Of a DNA stretch of 64,000 bases, positions 1 through 12,470 are shown piece after piece; within the stretch, counting starts at the first letter, position 1; each line of letters opens with the position of its first letter. Origin of the DNA: Siphonodentalium dalli. Lineage: Eukaryota; Mollusca; Scaphopoda; Gadilida; Siphonodentaliidae. A program made the translations under genes and the position numbers. The notes below the pieces were generated by a model. The model was not told where the DNA came from. It worked only from the letters and a program-made list of their open reading frames with translations, and did not search any database. Location of the stretch: contig CP136068.1 in assembly GCA_032622095.1 (NCBI GenBank), positions 59,730,025 to 59,794,024 on the forward strand, written 5' to 3'.

Positions 1-3000
1 TAACAACGTCCATCGGGACTCGGGAAGTGCAACATTTCGTATGTCAGCGACCTAATGTACACACCAGAGGTCCCATGTTTAATGCCACGCTTCGGGACAA
101 GAAGGGTTAATTCCAGAAATTATCGACCAAACTTCTTCAGTAGGGTGGTGTGAATGAGATCATATCATAACAACGTCCATCGGGACTCGGGAAGTGCAAC
201 TTTTCGTATGTCAGCGACCTATTGTACACACCAGAGTTCCCATGTTTAATGCCACGCTTCAGGACAAGAAGGGGTTAATGCCATAAATTTTCGACCGTAC
301 TTCATCAGTATGGTGGCCCAAACGAGATAATATCATAACAACGTCCGTCGGGACTCGGGAAGTGCAACTTTTCGTATGTCAGCGACCTATTGTACACATC
401 AGAAGTTCCTTGTTTAGTTCCACGTTCTGACAAAGAAGGGGTTAATGCCAGAAATTATCGACCGTACTTCATCAGTAGGGTGACCCAAACGAGATAATAT
501 CATAACAACGTCCATCGGGACTCGGGAAGTGCAACATTTCGTATGTCAGCGACCTATTGTACACACCAGAGGTCCCATGTTTAATGCCACGCTTCGGGAC
601 AAGAAGGGTTAATTCCAGAAATTATCGACCAAACTTCTTCAGTAGGGTGGTGTGAATGAGATCATATCATAACAACGTCCATCGGGACTCGGGAAGTGCA
701 ACTTTTCGTATGTCAGCGACCTATTGTACACACCAGAGTTCCCATGTTTAATGCCACGCTTCAGGACAAGAAGGGGTTAATGCCATAAATTTTCGACCGT
801 ACTTCATCAGTATGGTGGCCCAAACGAGATAATATCATAACAACGTCCGTCGGGACTCGGGAAGTGCAACTTTTCGTATGTCAGCGACCTATTGTACACA
901 TCAGAAGTTCCTTGTTTAGTTCCACGTTCAGACAAAGAAGGGGTTAATGCCAGAAATTATCGACCGTACTTCATCAGTAGGGTGACCCAAACGAGATAAT
1001 ATCATAACAACGTCCATCGGGACTCGGGAAGTGCAACATTTCGTACGTCAGCGACCTATTGTACACACCAGAGGTCCCATGTTTAATGCCACGCTTCGGG
1101 ACAAGAAGGGTTAATTCCAGAAATTATCGAACATACTTCTTCAGTAGGGTGGTGTGAATGAGATCATATCATAACAACGTCCATCGGGACTCGGGAAGTG
1201 CAACTTTTCGTATGTCAGCGACCTATTGTACACACCAGAGGTACCATGTTAATGCCACGCTTCAGGACAAGAAGGGTTAATGCCAGAAATTTTCGACCGT
1301 ACTTCATCAGTATGGTGGCCCAAACGAGATAATATCATAACAACGTCCATCGGGACTCGGGAAGTGCAACTTTTCGTATGTCAGCGACCTGTTGTACACA
1401 TCAGAAGTTCCTTGTTTACTTCCACGTTCAGACAAAGAAGGGGTTAATGCTAGAAATTATCGACCGTACTTTATCAGTATGGTGGCCCAAACGAGATAAT
1501 ATCATAACAACGTCCGTCGGGACTCGGGAAGTGCAACTTTTCGTATGTCAGCGACCTATTGTACACACCAGAGTTCCCATGTTTAATGCCACGCTTCGGG
1601 ACAAGAAGGGGTTAATTCCAGAAATTATCGACCATACTTCTTCAGTAGTGTGGTCTGAATGAGATCATATCATAACAACGTCCATCGGGACTCGGGAAGT
1701 GCAACTTTTCGTATGTCATCGACCTATTGTACACACCAGAGGTACCATGTTAATGCCACGCTTCAGGACAAGAAGGGGTTAATGCCAGAAATTTTCGAGC
1801 GTACTTCATCAGTATGGTGGCCCAAACGAGATAATATCATAACAACGTCCATCGCAACTCGGGAAGTGCAACTTCTCGTATGTCAGCGACCTATTGTACA
1901 CATCAGAAGTTCCTTGTTTAGTTCCACGTTCAGACAAAGAAGGGGTTAATGCCATAAATTATCGACCGTACTTCATCAGTAGGGTGACCCAAACAAGATA
2001 ATATCATAACAACGTCCATCGGGACTCGGGAAGTGCAACATTTCGTATGTCAGCGACCTGTTGTACACACCAGAGGTCCCATGTTTAACGCCACGCTTGA
2101 CGACAAGAAGGGGTTAATGTCAGAAATATTGGAACGTACTTCATCAGTATGGTGGCCCAAACGAGATAATATCATAATAACATCCATCGGGACTCGGGAA
2201 GTGAAACATTTCGTATGTCAGCGACCTACTGTACACACCAGAGGTCCCATGTTTAATGCCACGCTTCGGGACAAGAAGGGTTAATTCCAGAAATTATCGA
2301 CCATACTTCTTCAGTAGGGTGGTCTGAATGAGATCATATCATAACAACGTCCATCGGGACTCGGGAAGTGCAACTTTTCGTATGTCAGCGACCTATTGTA
2401 CATACCAGAGGTACCATGTTTAATGCCACGCTTCAGGACAAGAAGGGGTTAATGCCAGAAATTTTCGACCGTACTTCATCAGTATGGTGGCCCAAACGAG
2501 ATAATATCATAACAACGTCCATCGGGACTCGGGAAGTGCAACTTTTCGTATGTCAGCGACCTGTTGTACACATCAGAAGCTCCTTGTTTACTTCCACGTT
2601 CAGACAAAGAAGGGGTTAATGCTAGAAATTATCGACCGTACTTCATCAGTAGGGTGACCCAAACGAGATAATATCATAACAACGTCACTCGGGAAGTGCA
2701 ACATTTCGTATGTCAGCGACCTATTGTACACACCAGAGGTCCCATGTTTAATGTCACGCTTCAGGACAAGGAGGGGTTAATGCTAGAAATGTTCGACCAT
2801 ACTTCTTCAGTAGGGTGGTCTGAAGGAGATAATATCATAACAACGTCCATCGGGACTCGGGAAGTGCAACTTTTCGTATGTCAGCGACCTGTTGTACACA
2901 TCAGAAGTTCCTTGTTCAGTTCCACCTTCAGACAAAGAAGGGGTTAATGCCAGAAATTATCGACAGTACTTCATCAGTAGGGTGACCCAAACCAGATAAT

Positions 3001-4860
3001 ATCATCTTAACGTCCATCGGGACTCGGGAAGTGAAACATTTCGTATGTCAGCGACCTATTGTACACACCAGAGGTACCATGTTTAATGCCACGCTTCGGG
3101 ACAAGACGGGGTTAATTCCAGAAATTATCTACCATACTTCTTCAGTAGGGTGGTCTGAATGAGATAATATCATAACAACGTCCATCGGAACTCGAGAAGT
3201 GCAACTTTTCGTATGTCAGCGACCTATTGTACACACCAGAGGTCCCATGTTTAATGCCACGCTTCAAGACAAGAAGGGGTTAATGCCAGAAATTTTCGAC
3301 CGTACTTCATCAGTATGGTGGCCCAAACGAGATAATATCATAACAACATCCATCGGGACTCGGGAAGTGCAACTTTTCGTATGTCAGCGACCTGTTGTAC
3401 ACATCAGAAGTTCCTTGTTTACTTCCACGTTCAGACAAAGAAGGGGTTAATGCTAGAAATTATCGACCGTACTTCATCAGTAGGGTGACCCAAACGAGAT
3501 AATATCATAACAACGTCACTCGGGAAGTGCAACATTTCGTATGTCAGCGACCTATTGTACACACCAGAGGTCCCATGTTTAATGTCACGCTTCAGGACAA
3601 GGAGGGGTTAATGCCAGAAATGTTCGACCATACTTCTTCAGTAGGGTGGTCTGAAGGAGATAATATCATAACAACGTCCATCGGGACTCGGGAAGTGCAA
3701 CTTTTCGTATGTCAGCGACCTATTGTACACATCAGAAGTTCCTTGTTTACGTCCACCTTCAGACAAATAAGGGGTTAATGCCAGAAATTATCGACAGTAC
3801 TTCATCAGTAGGGTGACCCAAACGAGATAATATCATCATTTATAACGTCCATCGGGACTCGGGAAGTGAAACATTTCGTATGTCAGCGACCTATTATACA
3901 CACCAGAGGTACCATGTTTAATGCCACGCGTCGGAACAAGAAGGGGTTAATTCCAGAAATGATCGACCATACTTCTTCAGTAGGGTGGTCTGAATGAGAT
4001 CATATCACAACAACGTCCATCGGGACTCGGGAAGTGCAACTTTTTGTATGTCAGTGACCTATTGTACACACCAGAGGTCCCATGTTTAATGTCACGCTTC
4101 AGGACAAGAAGGGGTTAATGCCAGAATTTTTCGACCGTACTTCATCAGTATGGTGGCCCAAACGAGATAATACCATAACAACGTCCATCGGGACTCGGGA
4201 AGTGCAACTTTTCGTATGTCAGCGACCTATTGTACACATCAGAAGTTCCTTGTTTACTTCCACCTTAAGACAAAGAAGAGGTTAATGCCAGAAATTATCG
4301 ACAGTACTTCATCAGTAGGGTGACCCAAACCAGATAATATCATAATATCGTCCATCGGGACTCGGGAAGTGAAACATTTCGTATGTCAGAGACCTATTGT
4401 ACACACCAGAGGTACCATGTTTAATGCCACGCTTCGGGACAAGAAGGGGTTAATTCCAGAAATTATCAACCATACTTCTTCAGTAGGGTGGTCTGAATGA
4501 GATAATATAATAACAACGTCCATCGGGACTCGGGAAGTGCAACTTTTCGTATGTCAGCGACCTGTTGTACACATCAGAAGTTCCTTGTTTAGTGCCACGT
4601 TCAGACAAAGAAGGGGTTAATGCCCGAAATTATCGACCGTACTTCTTAGGGTGACCCAAAAAGAGATAATATCATAACAACGTCTATCGAGACTCGGGAA
4701 GTGCACGTTTTAGTATGTCAGCGACCTATTGTACACATCAGAGGTTCCTTGTTTATATATGCCACGGTTCAGACAAAGAAGGGGTTATATAATGCCAGAA
4801 ATTACGGCCGTTCTTCTTCAGTAGGGTGACCCAAAATAGATAATATCATAACAACGTCAA
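1..4860. repeat. Satellite array, ~167-bp monomers with higher-order structure
   Basis: About 29 head-to-tail monomers of 166-168 bp, cut by the left edge of the window. The anchor CGGGACT recurs at 14, 181, 349, 516, 683, 1018, 1185, 1351, 1518, 1686, 1853 and 2020. Three monomer types alternate at first. They differ at the 3' border: GGTGGTGTGAATGAG, GGTGGCCCAAACGAG or GGGTGACCCAAACGAG. Together they give a near-identical 502-bp trimer over 1-1017. Further right a five-monomer unit of 831 bp is repeated; 2350-3180 and 3181-4010 share the same small deletion at 2685 and 3516. Short frames of 67-96 codons recur in phase with the repeat and are a by-product of its periodicity. Whether the array is centromeric or transcribed cannot be told from sequence. 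Confidence 0.95.
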
Positions 4861-5175
4861 TCGAGACCGCACTTCTTCATGATTGATGTAAACATATATA
4901 TTTTTATTTCCAAATCCAAACAATTGGCATAATACACAGAGCGACGACATAAATACACAACATACGGTATTTATAAGAGTTAATTTTGGAAATGAGGATC
5001 TTCGTGATTAGGGTGACATGACATCACAAAACTGTTAGGAAGTGCGTGCAACTTTTCGTTTGTCAGTGAGCTATTGTACTCGTCGAATGTTCAACTTTTC
5101 AATTTCAATGGTTCTGTTCAGACACGTACATTTGTTCAGACACATTACAAGGGGTTAATATTAGGCATAATGCAA
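4861..5175. repeat. Degenerate edge of the satellite array
   Basis: Fragments of the monomer remain: GACCGCACTTCTTCATGAT at about 4864, then a badly diverged copy at about 5015-5160 that keeps GGAAGTG, CAACTTTTCG, TTGTCAGTGAGCTATTGTAC and AAGGGGTTAAT with insertions between them. This gradual decay is typical of array borders that no longer take part in homogenisation. Confidence 0.7.
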
Positions 5176-6145
5176 TAAATTATCGGTTATTGTTTTTATT
5201 CAAGTCACAAAATATAACCATCTGGAATCTGGATTATGCATATTTGAATCAACATACCGTAACATAATTATATAGGTATAACAGACGACTATGAATCAAA
5301 CTACACACTAAAACTAATGTCGAATTGTCTCGCCCTTTTCGCCAAATAAAGAACATAATCTCACCTCACGCCACACCCCATATATGAATATTAATTAGGG
5401 TATAGTTTATAAATATTCATGAGGTATACAACAGCTCGCTGACTATTAGGTGTTACCGAAGTCCAATGAATGTACTGGTTCTCTGTCCTGTCCAACGCTG
5501 CAATGTTATTGTTGACAGCTGATGTTACAACTTCCGGTTTGACCCGGTGACCTTTCGAGCTCTTCTGTGCCCGTCGGTGGAAATGGTCACCTCGAGGTGA
5601 TTGCAGACTATAAAATGTTCACAAGCGCTCAGAAATTAGGTGAATCTTCCTCTGGGTCCAAAATCCTGCCCTTAAAGCACTTCTTCTCGTCCCCTCTGTA
5701 TATATATACGTATATATAAACGAAGTTTGGTCCGAAAACGGACTTTGCAGCCTCTGTAAACAGCTGTAAACAGCCTCGCGCTAAAAATAGCCCTCGTCAC
5801 AACTTTCACAAAAGTTGTCGGAGAAAAGTCCTCCAAAAGTCTGTTTTGCGACGACGCCAGTGAAGTAAACTTACACCCTATAAGGTGCAGACGTCCCCGC
5901 AAGTCGTGGTCGAGATATCACGTCGGTGGTTATCACAGGCCGGCTGATGCAGATGGATTATCGATGCAAGCAGGTCGTTGTGATCTAGGTCGGCGTGGTG
6001 GTATTCTCTCTCTCTCTGTTCCTGCGCATGCGCGCTAAGTCAGGAATTCCCCAAAATCTACTACAGTACTTTATACTAATTTATTACGCCACCTGTGGTG
6101 TTTCTAGCTTCTGTGAGTTTGATATTGTGTGGTGTACAGGGCGAA
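5176..6145. other. Unassigned, partly CpG-rich interval
   Basis: No gene is recognised. The part from about 5520 to 5990 is richer in CpG than its surroundings and holds one ETS-like motif (ACTTCCGG near 5529), so it could be a promoter or an old repeat. A 76-codon minus-strand open frame (5902-5672) resembles no family I know and is not called. Confidence 0.3.
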
Positions 6146-6149
6146 TGGT

Positions 6150-6618
6150 ATTCTTTGAGATTTTGTGTACCTTACTCAATCGTACCGATAGAATCACGTA
6201 GATGCCGAAATTGTAACGTTAACGCCACCGGTGTATAATATGTTTATGAAAATATGATAAATCGTATCGATAGAGTCAGGACAGGCTGAAATTTTAAACT
6301 TAAAGTCACCGGTGTAATAATATGTTGTTGAAAATATAAATAATTTGATAGACTGAAAATAATATATAACCCATTGGGAGCCCCTGATGTATTCTTGTTT
6401 GTACCTTACGCAATCGTACCGATAGAATCACGTAGATGCTTAAATTGTAAAGTTAACGCCACCGGTGTATAATACGTTTTTGAAAATGTGTTAAATCGTA
6501 TCGATAGAGTCAGGACAGGCTGAAATTGTAAACTTAAAGTCACTTGTTGTTGAAAATATAAATAATCTGATAGACTGAAAATAATGTGTTACCCATTTAG
6601 AACCCCTGGTTTAGTGAA
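6150..6618. repeat. Two tandem copies of a 234-bp unit
   Basis: CAATCGTACCGATAGAATCA occurs at 6177 and again at 6411, with close matching over the following ~200 bp. Each unit is itself an older duplication of ~93 bp: TCGTACCGATAGA and TCGTATCGATAGA halves, each with a CACCGGTGTA block and a GAAAATAT tail. This is a two-level tandem duplication with no coding content. Confidence 0.8.
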
Positions 6619-7515
6619 GTGCATTGTGGGAAGTTTAATTGTGATTCTCCTACATCTTTATTTTCTGGAATTATCACCAAGATTTCTCCACTCTATTCTG
6701 TTAAAATGTACCCTGATCGGTCATATTCTTTTGATAATTCTATCTAAATACATCTTAGCTACTATTCGGATCTGCTGCCCCGGTCGAAGAAGGTTTAGTT
6801 TGACCAAAACGGCTATTGACAAAAGTTTGTTTACAAAAATTGAGCATACTCAATGACCCGTAGGCCGTACACGCTGTAAATTTGTTATCGAAAACAAATT
6901 CAATTTCTTCCATCTAAAACATAATTACGCGCTGAACTCTGTCATTTTAAGAATATAGTAGTATTATACACATACACACCAAGTTTCAGCTCAAAATTTT
7001 GAAAAATGACAGTTTTATAGACATAAATCGATTTTAATGGCAAATTGTTTAATGTAATACTAATATTGTTAAATTTTATCATCGAAAAAAAATAAATCAT
7101 TTCTTCGATCTAGGAAATAATTACGTGCTGTACCCTGTCATATTTGACCGGTTCTACCTGATAATTGTGTGACAGTACAGTCGCGTTACTTTATACGTCA
7201 ACATTGGTCATTATCACTCGACAAATTTATTTTGGTCTATCGTATCAACCCCTATTTTCCCCGCGTAGCCTGACTAAGTGTCTTTATCGCTCCACTAATT
7301 TGTATCGTTTCATCGGTATGAATTCCATATCCAATTATCCACATATAACCATGTACCTTTATCCAGAGTATGCGAGACTCACAGTGCTGGCTCTATAACG
7401 CATCGTGGAGATATCGCGAACGCTACGGGAATTGACGAGATCTCATTTCAGACGATGTTTGAAGTACCTGTTTAGTTGTTCTGTGGAGTACATAACTGTG
7501 AATAATTCCAATAAT
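6619..7515. other. Unassigned AT-rich interval with one dispersed-repeat copy
   Basis: Nothing coding is recognised. Bases 7172-7260 (GTACAGTCGCG, CAACATTGGTCATTATCACT, ACAAATTTAT, CAACCCCTATT) match repeats at 9962-10050 and 10165-10250. A perfect donor-like hexamer GTAAGT lies at about 7519. Confidence 0.35.
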
Positions 7516-8608
7516 AAGTAAGTAACATGTTTTATTTACTGAATAAGTCTATTCTTCGTGTTTGGTTGTATGGTTTGATTGTAGTTAATTAATGTTTTCT
7601 GACCGCAGAAACGTAAATTCGATGGCTTTATTCGACGATTGTTCTGGTTGTTTTGATTGTCAACGAACAATGGGAAAACTACGAACATTTAATTTTTCTT
7701 CAATTAAATAAACGTAATTGGTCGTGTGGGATAAATTTTGTACTCCTAAAGTTTCTTAATAATTGATTTTCCAGAAAATATCGGTTACGTTCACGAAACT
7801 GCAAAACATTTACCTAAGTATCAAAAGATCGGTTGTGTATCCTAATTTCGACTTATTTTTCAGTAGAAATAGATTGTTCCTATCTAATCACAAAAAAGGT
7901 AGATTGCTTCATATAATTTCGACCAGACAAGTATGTTTGTGTTCATAAGCCAGTATTCCTACAATCTAAGCAATTTCAGTTTGATCTTGTATTAGATTAC
8001 CGAAAATTACTTGTACAAAGTTTCCAAAAATTTCACCTTTTCGCCAGGTGCAATGAAAACATGCCATGGCACTCAATAATTTTGTTGGGCGATTCACTAG
8101 ACAAATTTAACAAAACCCACTGGCCAATTTAGCTTTGAATAATATTGGAACTGTTTTACTTGTAATGTACCATGGAATTAACTTAAAATTAAATGTGTCT
8201 TATATAATAATAAACACACAATCTTGCAAGTTTTGTTTGGGATATTTTCATTGACAGTTGTGCTTCACATGCGTTAAACAGATCAAATTATTGTCATGAT
8301 ATCATCACGTGCATTGTTGGACTAGCAAGTTAGCAACATCAATTCCCTTTCGTCCTAGAAAGTTCTAATATTATGCCAAGTTAGTTATCATCATTGAAAT
8401 CATATGTTATTTTTACATATGACACCATATGGAATGTGATGTGTAACAATAAAGAGCGTTCCTTGTTTTATTAAATGTATGTCTAATACATTTACATAAC
8501 TACATTTAAGTTAAATTATTAAAGAGCTATTATCTCATTGTAGAATGTAAAAGTTGAGTATTGTGTCACTTTATCATATTGCTGTAATGTATGTTTATTT
8601 TTTTGCAG

Positions 8609-8752
8609 ATGCCAAAACTTAAAAAACGTAAGAAGATTACAATGAACAAGAAGCATGCATGGAAAACAAATTCAACGTCGCCTCAGGAATACCTGTATGA
8701 TACTCAGTGTGGTGTTAATTCAGGATTCGTTATGTTTTTAAATATTTTATGA
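8609..8752 (+). CDS. Candidate small lysine-rich coding exon, unrecognised
   Basis: A pyrimidine-rich tract ending in TTTTTTTGCAG (acceptor AG at 8607-8608) is followed directly by an ATG and 47 codons to a TGA at 8750. The first 20 residues are very basic, beginning MPKLKKRKK, and the rest is unremarkable. A GTAAGT donor about 1.09 kb upstream (near 7519) could mark the end of a non-coding first exon, which would make the frame a second exon. I know of no protein family with this sequence. Splice-like signals and short open frames occur by chance in 64 kb of AT-rich DNA, so this stays a weak candidate that only RNA evidence could support. Confidence 0.2.
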   Translation: MPKLKKRKKITMNKKHAWKTNSTSPQEYLYDTQCGVNSGFVMFLNIL

Positions 8753-9720
8753 CTTTCTATATAAATGTCCCATCTCAAAAACACAGCTGATGGGAGCCTA
8801 TTCACAATAAAACAATGTCTTGATCTTTTCTTCACTTTAACCCTTTCATATACTTACTTACAAATATGGGATCAGAACACTTATAAGGTGTTCGAGATTT
8901 TGAATAGGCGCCTAGCTTTTGTTTTCATTGTCACTTTTTCTAATATGGGATTAATATAATGCCCAAATTATTTAGGCTAGACCAGAATTACGGTCACTAT
9001 CTCAAATGTACCATAAAACAATGTTAACACAATTCTACTGCCATGCTGGAATTATTGACAAATAGCCACTACAATATAATTGAATGGGTTGATTATAAGT
9101 ATGTGTAATTATGGATGTTTAAAGCTATTAGGAATGTGGAGTTGTTAACTCAAATCACCCATATTAGATGATCATGTAACACCTATCCAGTGTATCCACA
9201 CAGTAGGGGCCTATGTTGGGGAAATGCAATTAGTCATAATAGGTAATTAATTACATCACCACCATCGGCAAAACAATCAAAGCGTCTGTTGTGGATTGGC
9301 GACTTTTTGTTGAAATAAGTAATATAAGTTATATCTTGACAGTCATGACAATATAATGGCTAATACTAGTAGCAATGGTGCGGAAATCGTAATTAATTGC
9401 ACACAGGATTAGGCCTACCAATACGATGCTATAATTGCTATTAAAATAAAAGAAGACGAAAACATGAGGATTTGTTTGGCATTATCACGCTCATGTAATC
9501 CTCTGGTAATATTAAACCCACATACAAATGTTTGGTTTTGTTTTATTTCATTAATATATGCGGCTAAGACTACGACTACAATTGTCGTGGTTATCGCCAT
9601 GTTGTTTATGCAATTACCATGGAAACAGCAGTCTCGCGCAATCACGCCCGCTTTTAAACGGAACAAAAGAGTTCGCGATCTTTTGCGAGATCTCGCGCCA
9701 GTTGCGCATACTCTGGATTA
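8753..9720. other. Unassigned interval
   Basis: No gene, clear repeat or inverted structure is seen. Overlapping open frames on both strands at 9415-9720 are mutually exclusive shadows. A short CpG-rich patch lies at 9640-9710. Confidence 0.3.
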
Positions 9721-9724
9721 ACGT

Positions 9725-10265
9725 ACTTGATATAACCAACCCAACCTCTAATCCCGGTCCAATTTATTTATTTCTTTCATCGGTATATAGAGTCATGTTA
9801 CGTAATATTTTATCTCGTGATACTTGTACTTATATGTCTATGGTATTACTATAGTATGCCGTATAAGTATATCAATTGCTATTCCTTTCTATATAATCCT
9901 GGTGCCAACTATAGAGATAATTTCAGACCCCCCCCCCCCCATTTTATATAATTGCTGCTTTAGTACAGTCGATCACGATGCATTACATGGCAACATCGAT
10001 CCACTAATTTATGTCAGTTCATCAACTTCATCGGTACAAACCCCTTTGTTCTCCGAGTCCATATAACCAACCCAACATCTTATAGAACTCCATAAATGAC
10101 TATTCTGGCACTATATAGAGATGACTAAGATTCTGACACCCCCCTATTTTATAGCCTTGTTGCAACAGTAGAGTTGATATGCATAATATGTCAACATTGG
10201 TCGTTATTGCTCTACAAATTTATATCGGTTCAACCCTTAGTTCCCTGTATCGCCCACCCCTCCCT
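9725..10265. repeat. Dispersed repeat cluster
   Basis: The phrase CAACAT(T/C)G(G/A)TC, a run ending ACAAATTTAT or CTAATTTAT, and a (G/C)GGTT(C)AACCC-like block appear at 9962-10050 and 10165-10250, and also at 7172-7260. ATATAACCAACCCAAC occurs at 9731 and 10062. A poly-C run lies at 9928-9941. This is an old multicopy repeat with no visible termini. Confidence 0.55.
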
Positions 10266-10499
10266 CAATTTATTTTTTTCATTTTTATTATAGTCTCGTC
10301 ACATACACATTTTATCTTTTGTAACTTTTGCTTCAACGCGTCGAGATCCGCTGCAGAAAATACAAAACTGACAACATTTTGAAATGTAAGCAGGCTTCAA
10401 ACTCATCTTATCCAAGAAAAACTCTGGTTACATAAAAAATTTGTGTATAAGGTGTACGCGCATTTGTTGCGTTAAAAACCAAAGGTCCCAAGTCAAGGT

Positions 10500-11065
10500 C
10501 CAAATCCCCAACACACTGATGTGAGGTTTAACTCCATCTACATACAGTAATGTCCAAAGTAATTCATCACTTAACCACAGCAAAATTGTGTGTATTTTTT
10601 CATGATTCTAAATCCTGAAAAATTACCCATAATTATGCTGTGGTTAAAGGGTCAATTACTTTGGGCATTACTGTAACCAATATAAGGATTTGAGGTTTAA
10701 TGATAACTCAATCATCATACAGTAATGTTCAAAGCAATTGACCACTTAACCACAGCAGAATAATGGGTAATTTGAGGATTGTAAATGCTGAAAAAATACA
10801 TAATTCTGCTGTGGTTAAGTGGTCAATTACTTTGGGCATTACTGTAACCAATATAAGGATTTGAGGTTTAATGATAACTCAATCCTCATACAGTAATGTC
10901 CAAAGTAATTGACCACTTGACCACAGCAAAATTATTGGTAAATTTTCAGGATTTCAAATCCTGAAAAATTACCAATAATTCTGATGTGGTTAAGTGGTCA
11001 ATTACTTTGGGTATTACTGTAACCAATACAAGGATGTGAGGTTTAATGAGAACTCCATCCATATA
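10500..11065. mobile_element. Tandem array of three Tc1/mariner-like MITEs
   Basis: Three palindromic elements lie at 10545-10673, 10720-10844 and 10891-11019 (129, 125, 129 bp). Each begins CAGTAATGT(C/T)CAAAG and ends with the inverted complement, CTTTGGG(C/T)ATTACTG. The two arms pair over ~50 bp, including GACCACTTAACCACAGCA. Each is flanked by TA on both sides, the target duplication of Tc1/mariner transposons. The spacers between them (AACCAATA.AAGGATTTGAGG...CTCAATC) are also repeated, and diverged copies of the spacer sit outside both ends. The array therefore arose by tandem duplication of element plus flank, not by three insertions. There is no transposase. Confidence 0.85.
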
Positions 11066-11083
11066 ACTAATAATTATGTGTGA

Positions 11084-11413
11084 AAATTAAAACAAAATAA
11101 ATTCCATGATGGCGTCCAATATGGACTGCCTAATTCTGCTCCAAAACATGGATATTCAATATATGGATGTTTATTGGGGAAAACCGATTATTTCAATGAT
11201 ATTTTCATTAACTGGAATCAAAACCCGACTTACGGGAACGTGCGACTGTATCTTAAGCATATGTGCCTATTTAATGAGCCAACAATTGGAATCCCAACAG
11301 AGAAGATTGGCGTGGGTCCCTTGAGCGATCTGTCCATCGAAAACTATTTAGACATCTCAAGACACATAAGACCCAATAAGTTAATATACAGAATAGATAC
11401 ATCTATTGCCTGA
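11084..11413 (+). CDS. Unrecognised open frame, possible exon or transposon relic
   Basis: The frame is open for 109 codons, between a TGA at 11081 and a TGA at 11411, long for this AT-rich DNA. The translated stretch has a protein-like composition, e.g. DYFNDIFINWNQNPTYGN near the middle and GVGPLSDLSIENYLDISR later. There is no ATG near the start in this frame; the first in-frame ATG is about halfway. No family is recognised, and no clear splice acceptor is seen upstream. A competing frame overlaps the first half. It could be an exon of an unknown gene, a piece of a transposase, or chance. Confidence 0.22.
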   Translation, partial: KLKQNKFHDGVQYGLPNSAPKHGYSIYGCLLGKTDYFNDIFINWNQNPTYGNVRLYLKHMCLFNEPTIGIPTEKIGVGPLSDLSIENYLDISRHIRPNKLIYRIDTSIA

Positions 11414-11449
11414 GTGACTAATATTTATATTTGTTACAATGAGGTCAAA

Positions 11450-11665
11450 TAGTTGCGAAGCCAGCACCACAATTCTTTCCCTCCATAGTAAATCTTAAAA
11501 CAACTTCTAAAGAATTAATAATTCACCTTATATTTGGTATGAAGCGTCCTTGGTTAACTGGAGTTCAGATTTGTTAACATCACGTCACCAAGGTAATTAC
11601 TTGCGAAGCCACAGCCACAACTATTTCCCTCCATAGTAATTCTCAAAACAACTTCTTAAGAACAA
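11450..11665 (-). repeat. Diverged family-D core units, inverted
   Basis: Two copies about 150 bp apart carry TTGCGAAGCCA..CCACAA and CCCTCCATAGTAA(A/T)TCT..AAAACAACTTCT. The second phrase is the reverse complement of the family-D core phrase AAGAATTACTATGGAGG found at 45829, 50037 and 50207. This is an old, inverted relic of that family. Confidence 0.5.
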
Positions 11666-12363
11666 TTGACCAGGTCAGTCGCGCAATTATTGGAAGAGCC
11701 ACGGTCAATCATTTTTTTTAAACCAAATGTTACATTTAAATTATTGCTTTATTTAACCAAAACAAAAATGAGAAAATTAACTTTTACTACTTGCTAAATT
11801 TTATCTTTTAATTATTTCATTTAAATTTTAGTATTTACAGTATACTATGTCCAAGTCTTTATAATCTGTTGAGTGACCCCACAGTCGTTTACTTTGTTAG
11901 TAATAATTTGAAGGATTACTTGTTTAAACGCAATTGTTATCAAAATATTTTATGTATTTTTTATAATTTCTATTTATATGTAATACCATAATCTTGGTGG
12001 CGTTACCATTTCTGACTATGGTTTTCTTGTACAGTTTTGCTAGTTGGTTGAACACTGCATTATTAGAAGTTAGAAAGACATACAAGAGATTAAAATCATA
12101 GTTATTTATTTTAAGCGAATTAAAACGATATAATTCCAGAAACAATAATTTCCGTCAAATTGCGTCAATTCCCAAAACAGAAATTGGATGAAATAATCGA
12201 AAAATCCGTCCCCTCCCATCCCACATCCTATACTAGTAGCCAGTTTTCATTCTAATTCGAAAAATAATATAAAACACTAACTTCTGCTTGCAGCATCCAA
12301 AGCAAAAATTATTAAAATTTAGAAACCAAATGTATTAGATTTAGAATTGTGAGTAACTATCAA

Positions 12364-12470
12364 CGTCTCCTGTAGCCCAATGCGTAAAGCGTTACGGATA
12401 TCTTACGTTAACAAGTGCTTGTTACGTCACGCTGAAGGGTTCGATCCCGCTGACTGTATTTAAAAAAAAT
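12364..12470 (+). repeat. tRNA-derived SINE head, degenerate
   Basis: A Pol III internal promoter is visible: an A-box-like TGTAGCCCAATGCG at 12371 and a B box GGTTCGATCCC at 12438. An A-rich tract follows at 12461. The head begins ACGTCTCC, as does the copy at 12809. The acceptor arms do not pair, so it is not a functional tRNA gene. A tRNA-derived SINE is the best reading. Confidence 0.5.

Noticed and set aside
1378-4285. Series of 67-96-codon open frames in the satellite
   Set aside because: They recur with the 167-bp period, stop at the same monomer position each time, and have no start context or known domain. They follow from repeat length, not coding.
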